A stretch of 32,109 bases of DNA from Chloroflexota bacterium (GTDB lineage Bacteria; Chloroflexota; Anaerolineae; Promineifilales; Promineifilaceae). Positions 15,410 to 24,196 of this stretch are shown here, one piece after another. The translations under genes were made by a program, and so were the position numbers. Numbering within the stretch: position 1 is the first letter of the stretch; each line of letters starts with the position of its first letter. The DNA lies in assembly GCA_013112725.1 (NCBI GenBank), contig JABFFZ010000070.1:1-32109 (forward strand), read 5' to 3'. The notes beneath the pieces were generated by a model. The model was not told where the DNA came from. It saw nothing but the letters and a program-made list of their open reading frames with translations, and made no database searches.

Positions 15410-15437
15410 GAGCAGGTGAGGGGGTGATTACCTGCTC
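15410..15437. repeat. GAGCAGGT hairpin between tadA and tRNA-Ser
   Basis: GAGCAGGT (15410-15417) and ACCTGCTC (15430-15437) form an 8-bp stem with a 12-nt loop. Degenerate GTGAGCAG/GTGAGGGG words surround it, so it belongs to the word-hairpin class. It starts just past the tadA stop. Confidence 0.6.
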
Positions 15438-15442
15438 ATCTG

Positions 15443-15922
15443 CTATTTACTTCTTAACTGTTGAAAGAACTGCTGTAAAAGGGCTGCCGCTTCCGCTTCT
15501 AAAACGCCGGAGATAACCTCGACCCGATGATTAAAAAGCGGCTCGTCCAGAATGTTGACGATGCTGCCATGTGCGCCAAAGCGGGTATCTTTGGCCCCAT
15601 ACACCAGCCGGGGCAACCGCGCCTGTATCATCGCCCCGGCGCACATCGGGCATGGCTCCAATGTGCAGTACAGGGTGACGCCAATAAGACGCCAGTTGTT
15701 CACAGTTTGGGATGCCTGCCGCAGCGCCATCATTTCCGCATGAGCCGTGGGGTCTTGGGACTGCTCTTTCAGGTTATAGCCCTGGCCCACAATAACACCG
15801 TCCTTCACGGCAACTGCCCCTACCGGGACTTCGGCCAGCGCCACTGCCTGTGCCGCCAGACTTAACGCCACGCGCATCCATTGTTCATCCTCTGGGGAAT
15901 TGGTAATGTTCTCCTCAGCCAC
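15443..15922 (-). CDS. tadA: tRNA-specific adenosine deaminase TadA
   Basis: Converts A34 to inosine in tRNA-Arg(ACG), widening codon reading; essential in most bacteria. The 159 residues have the zinc deaminase motifs HAE (61-63) and PCPMC (Cys 91 and 94). EVPVGAVAVKDGVIVGQGYN precedes them and YGAKDTRFGAHGSIVN follows. The start is GTG at 15922. A TATAAT with TGT just ahead (extended -10; 15932-15937) ends only 9 nt before it, so the mRNA may be leaderless. The tRNA next to it is Ser-CGA, not its substrate, so the neighbourhood is probably accidental. Confidence 0.96.
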   Translation of the reverse strand: MAEENITNSPEDEQWMRVALSLAAQAVALAEVPVGAVAVKDGVIVGQGYNLKEQSQDPTAHAEMMALRQASQTVNNWRLIGVTLYCTLEPCPMCAGAMIQARLPRLVYGAKDTRFGAHGSIVNILDEPLFNHRVEVISGVLEAEAAALLQQFFQQLRSK

Positions 15923-15931
15923 AGCGCCGGA

Positions 15932-15937
15932 ATTATA
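15932..15937 (-). promoter_or_regulatory. Extended -10 (TGTTATAAT) of tadA
   Basis: An exact TATAAT with TGn ahead and a poor -35. Transcription from it would begin about 2-3 nt before the GTG start codon, predicting a leaderless message. Confidence 0.5.
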
Positions 15938-15966
15938 ACAGATTTCAACCAGGCAACCATGCCAGG

Positions 15967-16051
15967 CAGGGTAATTCCAAAGTCCACATTTTCTGTCTGC
16001 GGCGTGCGCACGCCGCTACTGCGTGCGAAACCCGACTTTGGAATCGCCCTG
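15967..16051. repeat. 85-bp nested palindrome between tadA and the SARP regulator
   Basis: Outer arms CAGGG-TA-ATTCCAAAGTC (15967-15984) and GACTTTGGAAT-CG-CCCTG (16034-16051) pair perfectly except for the 2-nt internal mismatch. Inside sits a perfect 18-bp palindrome GCGGCGTGCGCACGCCGC (15999-16016). It lies beyond the 3' end of the regulator gene. It could be a terminator-like structure or a miniature element. Confidence 0.7.
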
Positions 16052-16089
16052 TTTGTCTATGTTGGCACACAGTTGAATTACGGCAGGCC

Positions 16090-19000
16090 TTAATCTCCTG
16101 ATCTCCGGATTTCTAATAATTCCAGGATAGCCTTGAGATCAGGCAGGTTGGCAGCAGGCACGGCCGTTGCCGTTTCCGGCAGCGATTGGGCTATGAGGTT
16201 TTGGTGGAGCACGATAGCCTGGGCGCGGGTGGCGTCATCGGCGGCCGGGTGCTGCTGCACAAACGCGGCCAGCATGCTTGCTCGTTCTGCCTCCGCTGTT
16301 TGGGTGTAAAGCTCGGCCATACCGGTGAAGGCTTTCAACAGCAACGGTATGAATTGGATGGCTGCCGCAATTTCAATAGCCTGGCAAAACAGTTCTCTGG
16401 CTTTGGGCAGCCTTTCCAGGGCCAGGGCCACATAGGCCAGATTACAAAGGGAAACGGCCGTGCCCCGCTGATCCCCCATCTCCCGGCAAATTTTCAGGCT
16501 GGCCTGGAACAGTTGCCGCGCCTGTTCATACTCGCCCTGCGCCGACGCCAGGTCGCCCAGGCGCACCGAAGAAATAGCAATGCCCCAGGGATCGCCAATT
16601 TCCTGGAACAGCGCCAATGCCTGCTTTCCCCATGCCTGTGCCTCTGGCAAGGCGTTTTGCTGCCGGGCAATATTCCCCAAATAACTGCACAAAATCGCCT
16701 GCCCCAGCCGGTCCTCAATTTGCTGGCAAATGGCCAGACTTTGTTGATAATGGGCTTGGGCTTCATCATAAGCCCCTTCTGTTTCCAATACGCTGCCCAG
16801 TACTTGTAGAGTAATTGCCAACTGCCGGGGGTCTTCGCCGGGTTGCAGCAAGGTCAGACCTTCCTCAATCAGACGGCGGGCCGCCGGGTAGTCTCCCTGC
16901 TCGCGCAGTAGTGCGCCCAGATTGACCAGCGTTGTGGCTTCCTGTGCGGTGGCCCCGGTTTGGCGGCTTATTTCCAGGCTGCGGTGGTATAATGTTTCCG
17001 CCTGCTCATAAGCCCCCTGATTGTAGACAGTCAGACCAAACTGGTTCAACACAAACGCCTCTTCTGCCGGATCATGCCCCTGAATAAGCGTCAGGCTGGT
17101 TTGGAAAAGGTCAGCCGCTGCCTCCCAGTCGCTTAGTCTTTCCAGAAAGAAGCCCTGCCGCGCCAGCAAACGGCCGGCTAACACTTGCCCGGCTGGGTCA
17201 TCGGTTAGCGGTGGCCATTGGGCTGCTGCCAGCCGAAAGCTGGCTTCGCCCTCCACAAACCGGCCGCGCATATCGTAAAAATGGTGCAGGGCAGAGAGCG
17301 CGCGGCTTATTTCGGCAGTGCTATGATGGGCGATCAGCCAGTTCCAGGCGGCGCGGATATTGTCTATTTCGGCGTCAATGGCTTGTAATGCCTGCTGCTG
17401 CTCACGGCCGTGCAGCCGTTCCCCTTGGGCCTGCAAAAAATCGGCAAAATAGCGGCTAAATTGGGCATGGACGGCCGTGTTCCCGGCCAGAGCCAGCTTT
17501 TCGGCGGCAAACTGGCGCAGCAATTCATGCAGTTGGTACCGTTCCTGCATCAGGCGCAATATGGATTTATCCACCAGCGACAGCAGCAGTGATGGCGTGG
17601 CCCCGGCTACGGCGCTAGCGGCAGCGGCGGTGAAACCACCAGGGAAAACAGACAGCGCCACAAACGCTGTTTGCTCTTCTGCCGATAGATGCTGCCAGGC
17701 GCTTTCAAAAACGGCGCGCAGGCTGTGATGACGGCCATGGCGCTGGTCGTTCCCATCCTGTTGCAAAAAATCTAACGTCTGGGCAATGCCCGCCGCAATT
17801 TCTGCAGGTGAATACGCATCCAGGCTGGCCGCCGCCAGTTCAATGCCCAGCGGCAGCCCTTCCACAAGCCGGCATATCTGGTGGATGGCGGGCCGGGTAT
17901 CCGGCGTGAGATCAAAATCTGGCTGCACCTGCCGGGCGCGCTCCAAAAAGAGGCGCAGTCCGGCTTCCTCGGTCGGCGGTAGTCCAGCTAGCGTTACCAC
18001 CTGCTCCGCCTGGTAATTGAACCGCTCCCGTGAGGTAATCAGGAGGCGCACCTGGGGCGCGTGCTGCAAAATTTCCGGCAGCAGGTCGGCCGTTTCTGCC
18101 AGGGCCGGGGCTAACAAGGTTTCGCCGTTGTCCAGCAGCAGCAGCAGCTCCTTCTGGCGTAAATAATGGAGCAACTGCTGTTGCGGCGGCTCCGGGCCGG
18201 TCAGCGGTGCGTGCAGGGCAGCGACGATGGCGGCGGCCAGCGTGGCCGGGGAATCAATGGCCGCCAGGGAAACGAAAAAAACGCCGTGCAGAAAGTCAAC
18301 GGCCCATTCGGCGGCGATTTGCAGCGCCAGCCGGGTTTTACCCACACCGCCTGGCCCGGTGATGGTCAGCCAGCGCCCGGCGGGGTCGGCCAGGTGTTGG
18401 TTAATCTGGGCTAATTCGACCTCGCGCCCGACGAAGGAGGTGCGGGAAGTGGGTAGCGTGGCCCGGTCCGGAGTTTCAGTTGTGGCCATAGCGGTTTGGA
18501 TGCGTTGGTGGAGGGATTGGGTCACGGCCGTTGGTTGCACCCCTAGCTCTGCCTGTAACTGTTGGCGACAGCGGTCATATTCGGCCAGGGCGGCTGCTGT
18601 CTGGCCGCTGCGTGCCAGCAGCAGCATGAGCAGGCGGCTGTCGCTTTCACTCAACGGCTCTATTTCCACCAACTGCCGAGCATATTGCACCCCCTCGCGG
18701 TAGCGGCGCTGTCGCAGGCAGTCGTCGGCCAGATGGCGCCAGGCAGTGATGACTAATTGCCGCACCTGCTCCTGCTGCAAGGCGGCCCACAGGCTGAAAT
18801 CGGGACTGTCGGCCAGGGAAAAGTTGCTCAGGAACGGGCCACGGTAAAGAGATACGGCCGTTGCCATCTCTGCCAGCTCTAACGATGTGGGCGTTTCTTT
18901 GGGCAGCCGGTGATTCAATTCGGCCATATCCAGCCAAAACGGTGACGCCAATTCAATCGTTTGCCGCTCCGCTGCCAGGTGATCGGGCAGCCAGCGGCGC

Positions 19001-19218
19001 AGTTCAGACAGGGTTTTGCGCAGATTGGTCATCCCCTGTTCGGCGCTGCTGTCTGCCCAGAGCAGGGCTGTTAATGCTTCTCGCGCCACCGGTCGCTGCT
19101 GGCAAGCCAGGTACACCAGGAGTGCCTGGGCTTTGCGAGAGAGGTGGGGGGTGAGGTCACGGCCGTTTCGTTCAATAACCAGGGGGCCTAACACCCGGAT
19201 GATGAATTCATTTGCCAT
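16090..19218 (-). CDS. SARP-like regulator: winged helix, BTAD, NB-ARC ATPase and TPR array
   Basis: A 1042-aa cytoplasmic transcription regulator of the AfsR/SARP type. Residues 1-90 form an OmpR-like winged helix (FIIRVLGPLVIERNG, LSRKAQALLVYLACQQ, LRKTLSELRRWL). Residues 95-245 are a BTAD helical domain (MAELNHRL, YREGVQYARQLVEIEPLSESDSRLLMLLLARSG, AEYDRCRQQLQAELGVQP). The NB-ARC switch follows: SFVGREVELAQI, Walker A GPGGVGKT at 288-295, LLLLLDNGE as Walker B, LLITSRERF. About ten TPR units occupy 600-1000 (e.g. AEEAFVLNQFGLTVYNQGAYEQAETLYHRSLEI). ATG 19218 has GGTGG 5 nt upstream; a GTG three codons earlier is possible. It diverges from a 69-aa gene and the lipoprotein block, which it might control. 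Confidence 0.94.
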   Translation of the reverse strand: MANEFIIRVLGPLVIERNGRDLTPHLSRKAQALLVYLACQQRPVAREALTALLWADSSAEQGMTNLRKTLSELRRWLPDHLAAERQTIELASPFWLDMAELNHRLPKETPTSLELAEMATAVSLYRGPFLSNFSLADSPDFSLWAALQQEQVRQLVITAWRHLADDCLRQRRYREGVQYARQLVEIEPLSESDSRLLMLLLARSGQTAAALAEYDRCRQQLQAELGVQPTAVTQSLHQRIQTAMATTETPDRATLPTSRTSFVGREVELAQINQHLADPAGRWLTITGPGGVGKTRLALQIAAEWAVDFLHGVFFVSLAAIDSPATLAAAIVAALHAPLTGPEPPQQQLLHYLRQKELLLLLDNGETLLAPALAETADLLPEILQHAPQVRLLITSRERFNYQAEQVVTLAGLPPTEEAGLRLFLERARQVQPDFDLTPDTRPAIHQICRLVEGLPLGIELAAASLDAYSPAEIAAGIAQTLDFLQQDGNDQRHGRHHSLRAVFESAWQHLSAEEQTAFVALSVFPGGFTAAAASAVAGATPSLLLSLVDKSILRLMQERYQLHELLRQFAAEKLALAGNTAVHAQFSRYFADFLQAQGERLHGREQQQALQAIDAEIDNIRAAWNWLIAHHSTAEISRALSALHHFYDMRGRFVEGEASFRLAAAQWPPLTDDPAGQVLAGRLLARQGFFLERLSDWEAAADLFQTSLTLIQGHDPAEEAFVLNQFGLTVYNQGAYEQAETLYHRSLEISRQTGATAQEATTLVNLGALLREQGDYPAARRLIEEGLTLLQPGEDPRQLAITLQVLGSVLETEGAYDEAQAHYQQSLAICQQIEDRLGQAILCSYLGNIARQQNALPEAQAWGKQALALFQEIGDPWGIAISSVRLGDLASAQGEYEQARQLFQASLKICREMGDQRGTAVSLCNLAYVALALERLPKARELFCQAIEIAAAIQFIPLLLKAFTGMAELYTQTAEAERASMLAAFVQQHPAADDATRAQAIVLHQNLIAQSLPETATAVPAANLPDLKAILELLEIRRSGD

Positions 19219-19315
19219 AGTTGCCACCAGGTAGAACGATTTGGGATCGATCTCAGCTTAATATAGCGGTATGTGGACAAATTCTAGGACAATTCATAGG
19301 CAAATTCAATTAATA

Positions 19316-19469
19316 ACCGGACACTGGCGTTTTTTCTATTACCAGAGGTAAGTGTTCAGACTTGACAAGTTTATTATCAGAGGCGGTGGACGCAATTCAG
19401 GCGCAAAAAACTTGTCAAGTCTCCAGAGAGAGTTGTCAAAATTCAGAAAAATTTGACAACTCTAGAATT
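19316..19469. mobile_element. Composite MITE-like element with two TTGACAA-type hairpins
   Basis: Begins with ACCGGACACTGGCGTTTTTT as in the 6035-6150 element and ends with AGAGTTGTCAAA...TTTGACAACTCTAGAATTC as in that element. Between them is a second hairpin, AGACTTGACAAGTTT (19358-19372) with AAACTTGTCAAGTCT (19408-19422), flanked by CAGAG on both sides. That second unit reappears at 25789-25823. It appears nested. It lies just upstream of the 69-aa gene. Confidence 0.7.
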
Positions 19470-19476
19470 CAACATA

Positions 19477-19686
19477 ATGGCTAACCATCCCTATCCCGAT
19501 TATCTGGCTTATCTGGTGCGTCTGTGGCATGAAGGCGAAGGTGTCTGGCGTAGTACGGTGGAGAACCCGCACACCGGCGAACGCCACGCCTTCGCTGATG
19601 TAGAGGCGCTGTTTGTTTTCATGCGTCGCCAGTTAGAAGAGGTCGCCCTGGTGGAAAAGGATGACTGGGGGGATGGTAGTCAGTAA
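19477..19686 (+). CDS. Small conserved-looking protein, 69 aa
   Basis: Function unknown. The sequence is MANHPYPDYLAYLVRLWHE, then GVWRSTVENPHTGERHAFADVEALFVFMRRQLEE. The LAYLVRLW and ENPHTGERHAF pattern, as I recall, belongs to short Chloroflexota proteins that recur near large regulators. It is rich in aromatic residues, has no membrane segment and a probable beta-hairpin/helix fold. ATG 19477 lies 8 nt beyond TAGAAT, directly at the end of the composite repeat, and has no ribosome-binding site. An open extension upstream (19453) runs into the repeat and is unlikely. It diverges from the SARP-like regulator. Confidence 0.75.
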   Translation: MANHPYPDYLAYLVRLWHEGEGVWRSTVENPHTGERHAFADVEALFVFMRRQLEEVALVEKDDWGDGSQ

Positions 19687-19735
19687 TTAGTGGTCGGTAA
19701 TTGGTGATTTGGTAATTGCTCATTTGATTATCAAT
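19684..19735. repeat. Period-8 word array (GTAATTGG) after the 69-aa gene
   Basis: Direct words GTAATTAG, GTAATTGG, TGATTTG, GTAATTGC begin at the stop codon of the small gene and run to the next gene's ribosome-binding site. One orientation only. Confidence 0.6.
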
Positions 19736-19757
19736 TATTCGTTTTAAGGAGACAACA

Positions 19758-22340
19758 ATGAGACAAAAACAATTTGTGATTTTTATTTTGTTCCTGGCGC
19801 TGGTTTTGGCACTAGTGGCTTGTGGCGGCAAGGAGTCGGAGCCGGCGGCTACGGCCGTGCCCGCCACGACCGCTGCGGCCAATCCTGCGGCCGATTTCAA
19901 AAATATCAAGAGTGACTTGTTGGGCGTGGCTATTGGCTATCCCGGCGACTGGACGGCCCGGGTGGATGATGCCGGTGGTGTGCAAATCGCTTCCGACGCC
20001 GCATTATTGGCCGATGACGCAGATACGATGTTCAAAGGAGCTATGGTGGCTATTACCAGCTTTGAGGCGGAGATGCTGCCTATGCTGGACAGCAGCGCCG
20101 ACGCCACCGATCCGGTGAGCGCCCTCAATGTGTTTGCCAACCTGATTACCCAGGACGACGCGCTGACCTTCACTCCCAGCCAGGCGGCGGCTGCCACCAC
20201 CATCAAGGGTAAACCGGCGGCGCGCATGGTAATGGATGTGTCCGGCGAAGAAGGCAAAGGGAAGGCATACTTCGCTGCCATTCTCGACGGCCCGCGCATC
20301 GTCTACATCCTGGGCGCGGCCGAGGAAGGGATGAGCGATTTTGCTGCTACCTATGATGCCATGCTGGGTACCCTGGCGTTGACTACGCCGGCCGCTGCGG
20401 CCGCGCCCGAAGTGGTGGCGGAAGCGCCAACGGTAGCTGTCGAACCGACCGCCACCACACCACCACGCCCCACGCTAGAACCCACACCGGAACCAGAGCC
20501 AACGGCCGTGCCCGGCCCCAGCTATGTAGACATTGATGTAGACCCCGGCATTTACCTTTACACCAGCGGCGACTTCATCCGCGATATGACCCTGCACGAT
20601 GGCAAGGTGTGGATCGCCTCGTTGGGTGGTGTGTTGGCCTGGGATGCGGCCACGGGCAGCGTGCGCAAATACACCACGCAGGATGGACTGCCGCATGTAG
20701 GCATTTTTGGCATCGAAGCCTGCCCCATGCCAGAAATGACGCTGCTGGCCGGCACGGAAGCCGGCCTGGCGGCCTATGACCCCGCCAGCGATAGCTGGTA
20801 TCTAGCCGACAATATCTTCAAGACGCAGCCGGTGGCCGGGCTGTTGGGCACGGTGGGCGCGGACATTGGCGAACTGGTCTGCGACGCGGCCAACAACCGG
20901 CTGATCATGGAACACAAGGGCGTAACCATTGTCAACCTGGCCGACAGCAGTACCCGGAATGTACCCGGCAGCGACCTTTCCTGGAGTGGCGTGCGTGATT
21001 TGACCCTGGTGGGTAACCAGATTTGGGTCAGCTCCGGCTACCGGGGATATACAGTGCTGGATGGGGAACAGGTACGGCCGTTTAGCAAAAACGCCGGCAC
21101 TTTTGACGCCGATACCATCTACCACATCGCCGCTGCCCCCAATGGCGACATCTGGATGGCCGCTTCCGAAGGGCTGCTGCAAGTGCGCAACAACCAGGTG
21201 ATCAACACCTTTAATCGGGATAACACTCCTGGTTTCTCCACACCTTATCACGTGGCATTCGACGCCAACGGGGCCATGTGGGTGGGTTTTCTCAGCCGCC
21301 TTTGCCAGTTTGACCCGGCCAGCCGCGAATGTAAAACCGACTTCAAAGCTCTGGAGACGCCGGGCATGGTCACTGGCGAAATTGCCAAAATCCTGTTTGA
21401 CGACGCCGGTCATATTTACTACCACGTCTTTGAAGGCGGTTGGAGCTATTTTGATGGCGAGCAGTGGCGGCATTTCCAGAACAATGACCTGCCCATGCAT
21501 GCCGTGCAGACGGTATTTGATGATGCGCACGGCAACATCTGGCTGTTGGGCGGCTCGGCTTATACCTTCAATAATGATTTGGAATTGAAAGATGGCTGGG
21601 AAAAGTTCCGCGACATGGGCGGCGATGATATTGCCGCAGACGCCAATGGCGGCATCTGGCTGACCACGGGACGGAATCTGTACCACTACGATGGTTTCCA
21701 GATTAAACGGTACCAGGTGGCCGATGGCCTGTTCGATTCGTATGCGCGGGCGGTGGCGGTGATGCCCGACGGCCGTGTCTGGGTGGGCCAGGAAAATGGC
21801 GTCAGCATTTGGGACGGCCAGAAGTTCATCATCCTCAACAGTGCCGACAATGGCTGGCCGGAAGGGCGCATCCAGACCTTGCTGGCCGATGGCGACGTGT
21901 TGTGGGCAGGCACGGACAAAGGGTTGCTGCGCATTGAAAACGACCAGGCGGAACTGGTGCTGTACCAGGGAGTGGTGGGGCTGCCCAGCTACATTATCTA
22001 CGCTCTGGGTAAATTGCCGGACGGCCGTCTGGCTGTGGGCACCGCCGCCGGGTTGGTCTATTACGACCATGCCGGGCGCAGCCTTGCCGCTGAACCGGAA
22101 GTCACAGCCGCCATTACCGATATCGCCGTCAGCCCGGAAGGGGAACTGATTGTCACTTCTGCTTCGGACGCGGGCGGCGGTTTGTACATTCACGATGAAG
22201 ACGGCTGGCTCTACCTGACCACGGCCGATGGCCTGCCCACCGACCGCCTGCGCACTGTCCTGGTGGACAGCGCCGGGACACTCTGGATTGGTGGCGGTTA
22301 TTGGGGGTATGGCGGGGGAGTGATGCGGTTTGTGCCGTAA
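19758..22340 (+). CDS. Lipoprotein with PsbP-like domain and beta-propeller (Reg_prop) repeats
   Basis: An 860-aa surface lipoprotein. The signal peptide ends in lipobox LVAC (Cys22), followed by a low-complexity Ala/Thr/Pro linker. Residues about 45-215 form a PsbP/DcrB-like domain (GVAIGYPGDWTARVDD, KPAARMVMDVSGEEGKGKAYFAAILDGPRIVYILGAA). A second Pro/Thr linker (about 235-255) follows. The rest is a series of roughly nine propeller blades ending in patterns such as DGKVWIASLGGVLAWD, NGDIWMAASEGLLQV, DGRVWVGQENGVSIWDG, DVLWAGTDKGLLRIE and GTLWIGGGYWGYGGG. Such propellers are known from periplasmic sensors of hybrid kinases; here no kinase is attached. AAGGAG lies 8 nt before the ATG. Confidence 0.92.
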   Translation: MRQKQFVIFILFLALVLALVACGGKESEPAATAVPATTAAANPAADFKNIKSDLLGVAIGYPGDWTARVDDAGGVQIASDAALLADDADTMFKGAMVAITSFEAEMLPMLDSSADATDPVSALNVFANLITQDDALTFTPSQAAAATTIKGKPAARMVMDVSGEEGKGKAYFAAILDGPRIVYILGAAEEGMSDFAATYDAMLGTLALTTPAAAAAPEVVAEAPTVAVEPTATTPPRPTLEPTPEPEPTAVPGPSYVDIDVDPGIYLYTSGDFIRDMTLHDGKVWIASLGGVLAWDAATGSVRKYTTQDGLPHVGIFGIEACPMPEMTLLAGTEAGLAAYDPASDSWYLADNIFKTQPVAGLLGTVGADIGELVCDAANNRLIMEHKGVTIVNLADSSTRNVPGSDLSWSGVRDLTLVGNQIWVSSGYRGYTVLDGEQVRPFSKNAGTFDADTIYHIAAAPNGDIWMAASEGLLQVRNNQVINTFNRDNTPGFSTPYHVAFDANGAMWVGFLSRLCQFDPASRECKTDFKALETPGMVTGEIAKILFDDAGHIYYHVFEGGWSYFDGEQWRHFQNNDLPMHAVQTVFDDAHGNIWLLGGSAYTFNNDLELKDGWEKFRDMGGDDIAADANGGIWLTTGRNLYHYDGFQIKRYQVADGLFDSYARAVAVMPDGRVWVGQENGVSIWDGQKFIILNSADNGWPEGRIQTLLADGDVLWAGTDKGLLRIENDQAELVLYQGVVGLPSYIIYALGKLPDGRLAVGTAAGLVYYDHAGRSLAAEPEVTAAITDIAVSPEGELIVTSASDAGGGLYIHDEDGWLYLTTADGLPTDRLRTVLVDSAGTLWIGGGYWGYGGGVMRFVP

Positions 22341-22440
22341 GGCGTGATGCGTGACGAATGATGCGTGATGCGTAATCCGTGATTCGTAGTCCGTGAGCCG
22401 GGGCGTTGCTTCGGGTTACGGATTACGGGTTACGGTTTAC
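22338..22440. repeat. Period-7 word hairpin (CGTGATG/CGTAATC)
   Basis: About eight 7-bp words (CGTGATG, CGTGACG, CGTGATG, CGTAATC, CGTGATT, CGTAGTC) run from the propeller gene's stop. After about 15 nt the inverted words GGTTACG, GATTACG, GGTTACG, GTTTACG follow. It fills the gap between two lipoprotein genes. Confidence 0.8.
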
Positions 22441-22456
22441 GAGCAGGAGAAACCGG

Positions 22457-24196
22457 ATGAAAGCAAGCGTTCAATTGATTGTAGCTATTTTGCTTTTTTT
22501 AGGGGGATTGTTTTTAACGGCTTGCAGCGGGGCGGAACCGGAACCGACGGCCACGCCAACGGCCGTACCGACAAACACACCTGCGCCCACCAACACCCCC
22601 GCACCGACGAACACGGCCGTGCCCACCAACACCCCCGCACCCACCAACACCCCAGAACCAACGGCCACGCCAGATCTGACCACCAATTTTGTCTTCTTTA
22701 CCGACGAATTTCAGGGCATTACATTGGCGCATCCACCGGAGTGGACGGCCGTGAACTTCTTCTTCACCATCCTCGCTTCTAATGAGGCGCTGACCGAGCA
22801 GATCATGTCTGGCGAGACGCCGGAAAAGCTGGAGGGAGCGTTTATGCTGTTCATTGGGGGCAGCGCCGAAGATTTTGGCGGGGATGACCCGGAATCACTC
22901 ATTGAAGAGGCCATCACCGAATTTGACTTTGCCGAAGATGTCACTGTTATCTCTGGGCCAACCGTCACCGAAAGAGATGGGCAGCAGATGGTAACGCTGG
23001 TGGCCGAGGGTGAGGCCGAAGGGCAGGCCGTGGTGGTACTCTATGCCGTCATCATCAACCCGGAGTTAGAGCGGGGGGTCGTGCTAGTGGGGTTGACTCC
23101 CCCGGCTGAACAGGCCACCCATTTGCCCGTCATGGAAGCCATTCTCAGCACGGTGGTACTGGGTGAAGCCAACATGGAGGCAATGGGCGGATTGTTTGGC
23201 TCTGGTCTGGGTATGGGTGGTGGAACCTTTACCGATGCCCTGCCTATCTTCCTGGGCGAGACGCTGACAGGCGAGGTGGCTGCCCTGGACCCGGTCTTCT
23301 ACTCCTTCTCCGGCGACCCCTCCCTCAGTTATGACATTGTGGTGGAGCCGCTGGGCGACAGCCTTGATCTGGCGCTGGACATACTGGACGAGGCAGGCGT
23401 TTCCTTGTTGGGTGGCGAGGTGGACGAGACATTCTCGGGGGCGGAGGTGATGCGCGGTTTCCAGCCGGAGGAGTATGGCCTGTTTATCGTTTCGGTGCGT
23501 GGGTTTGCCGGGAGTACGGGCGCGTTCACCATCAGTCTGATGGAAGCGGGGACGGCCCTGGCTGGCAGCGGCGAACTGGAAGGGCCGGGCAGCCAACTGC
23601 TGGCGACGACGACGATTGAACAAGACGGCCGTGCTCTGTTTGTGTTTGAAGGGCAGGAAGGGGGGCAGATTACGGCCGTTGTCATCCCCCAGGGCGACCT
23701 CGATCTGGTTGTGACCATCTATGACGAGAGCAACAACGAATTCCTTTCGGTGGATGACGGTTGGAGCGGCGGCGAAGAGACCATTACCTTTAATATCCCC
23801 GCCGACGGGCTGTACCAACTGGAAGTGCGTGGTTTTGCCGGGGCCGGCGGTACGTTTGACATCAACCTGATCGCCACGCCGGGTGTCATTCTGGAACTGT
23901 TTGGCGAGGATGTGGTCAATGGCTGGCTGGACGAGAACGGCCGTACCAGCTACGTCATTGCTCTGGAAGCAGGCGAGACGGTGTCGCTCACGGCCGTGCC
24001 CGACGCCGACTTTGACCTGGTGATTGAACTGCAGGACGCCGACCACTGGCGGCTGTTAGACGTGGACGACGGGCCACGCGGTGGCGCAGAAACCCTCACC
24101 TTCACCGCCCCCAGCGATGGCCTGTACACCATCCTTATTCGCGGTTTTGCCGGCGCCGCCAATGGCACGTTTATGATGACGGTGACGGTGGAGTAG
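22457..24196 (+). CDS. Lipoprotein with PsbP-like domain and PPC-type repeats
   Basis: A 579-aa surface lipoprotein. Signal peptide with lipobox LTAC (Cys23). Residues about 27-72 are a Thr/Pro linker made of PTNTPA hexapeptides (an 18-bp DNA tandem repeat). A PsbP-like domain follows (GITLAHPPEWTAV, about 85-250), similar to that of the preceding lipoprotein. Then three pre-peptidase C-terminal-like beta domains each end in the same motif (GLFIVSVRGFAGSTGAFTI, GLYQLEVRGFAGAGGTFDI, GLYTILIRGFAGAANGTFM). DDG(W/P)xGGxET-F also recurs. PPC domains usually help secretion or binding; no protease domain is present. ATG at 22457 has GGAG 7 nt upstream. Confidence 0.9.
   Translation: MKASVQLIVAILLFLGGLFLTACSGAEPEPTATPTAVPTNTPAPTNTPAPTNTAVPTNTPAPTNTPEPTATPDLTTNFVFFTDEFQGITLAHPPEWTAVNFFFTILASNEALTEQIMSGETPEKLEGAFMLFIGGSAEDFGGDDPESLIEEAITEFDFAEDVTVISGPTVTERDGQQMVTLVAEGEAEGQAVVVLYAVIINPELERGVVLVGLTPPAEQATHLPVMEAILSTVVLGEANMEAMGGLFGSGLGMGGGTFTDALPIFLGETLTGEVAALDPVFYSFSGDPSLSYDIVVEPLGDSLDLALDILDEAGVSLLGGEVDETFSGAEVMRGFQPEEYGLFIVSVRGFAGSTGAFTISLMEAGTALAGSGELEGPGSQLLATTTIEQDGRALFVFEGQEGGQITAVVIPQGDLDLVVTIYDESNNEFLSVDDGWSGGEETITFNIPADGLYQLEVRGFAGAGGTFDINLIATPGVILELFGEDVVNGWLDENGRTSYVIALEAGETVSLTAVPDADFDLVIELQDADHWRLLDVDDGPRGGAETLTFTAPSDGLYTILIRGFAGAANGTFMMTVTVE

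Noticed and set aside
20802..22193. 463-codon open frame antisense to the propeller lipoprotein
   Set aside because: His/Val/Gln-rich translation without motifs, no ribosome-binding site, and the sense gene has clear propeller repeats and a lipobox.
22560..22670. Short tandem repeats resembling a CRISPR array
   Set aside because: The 18-bp repeats encode the PTNTPA linker in frame and have no spacers. No CRISPR array or cas gene is present in the window.
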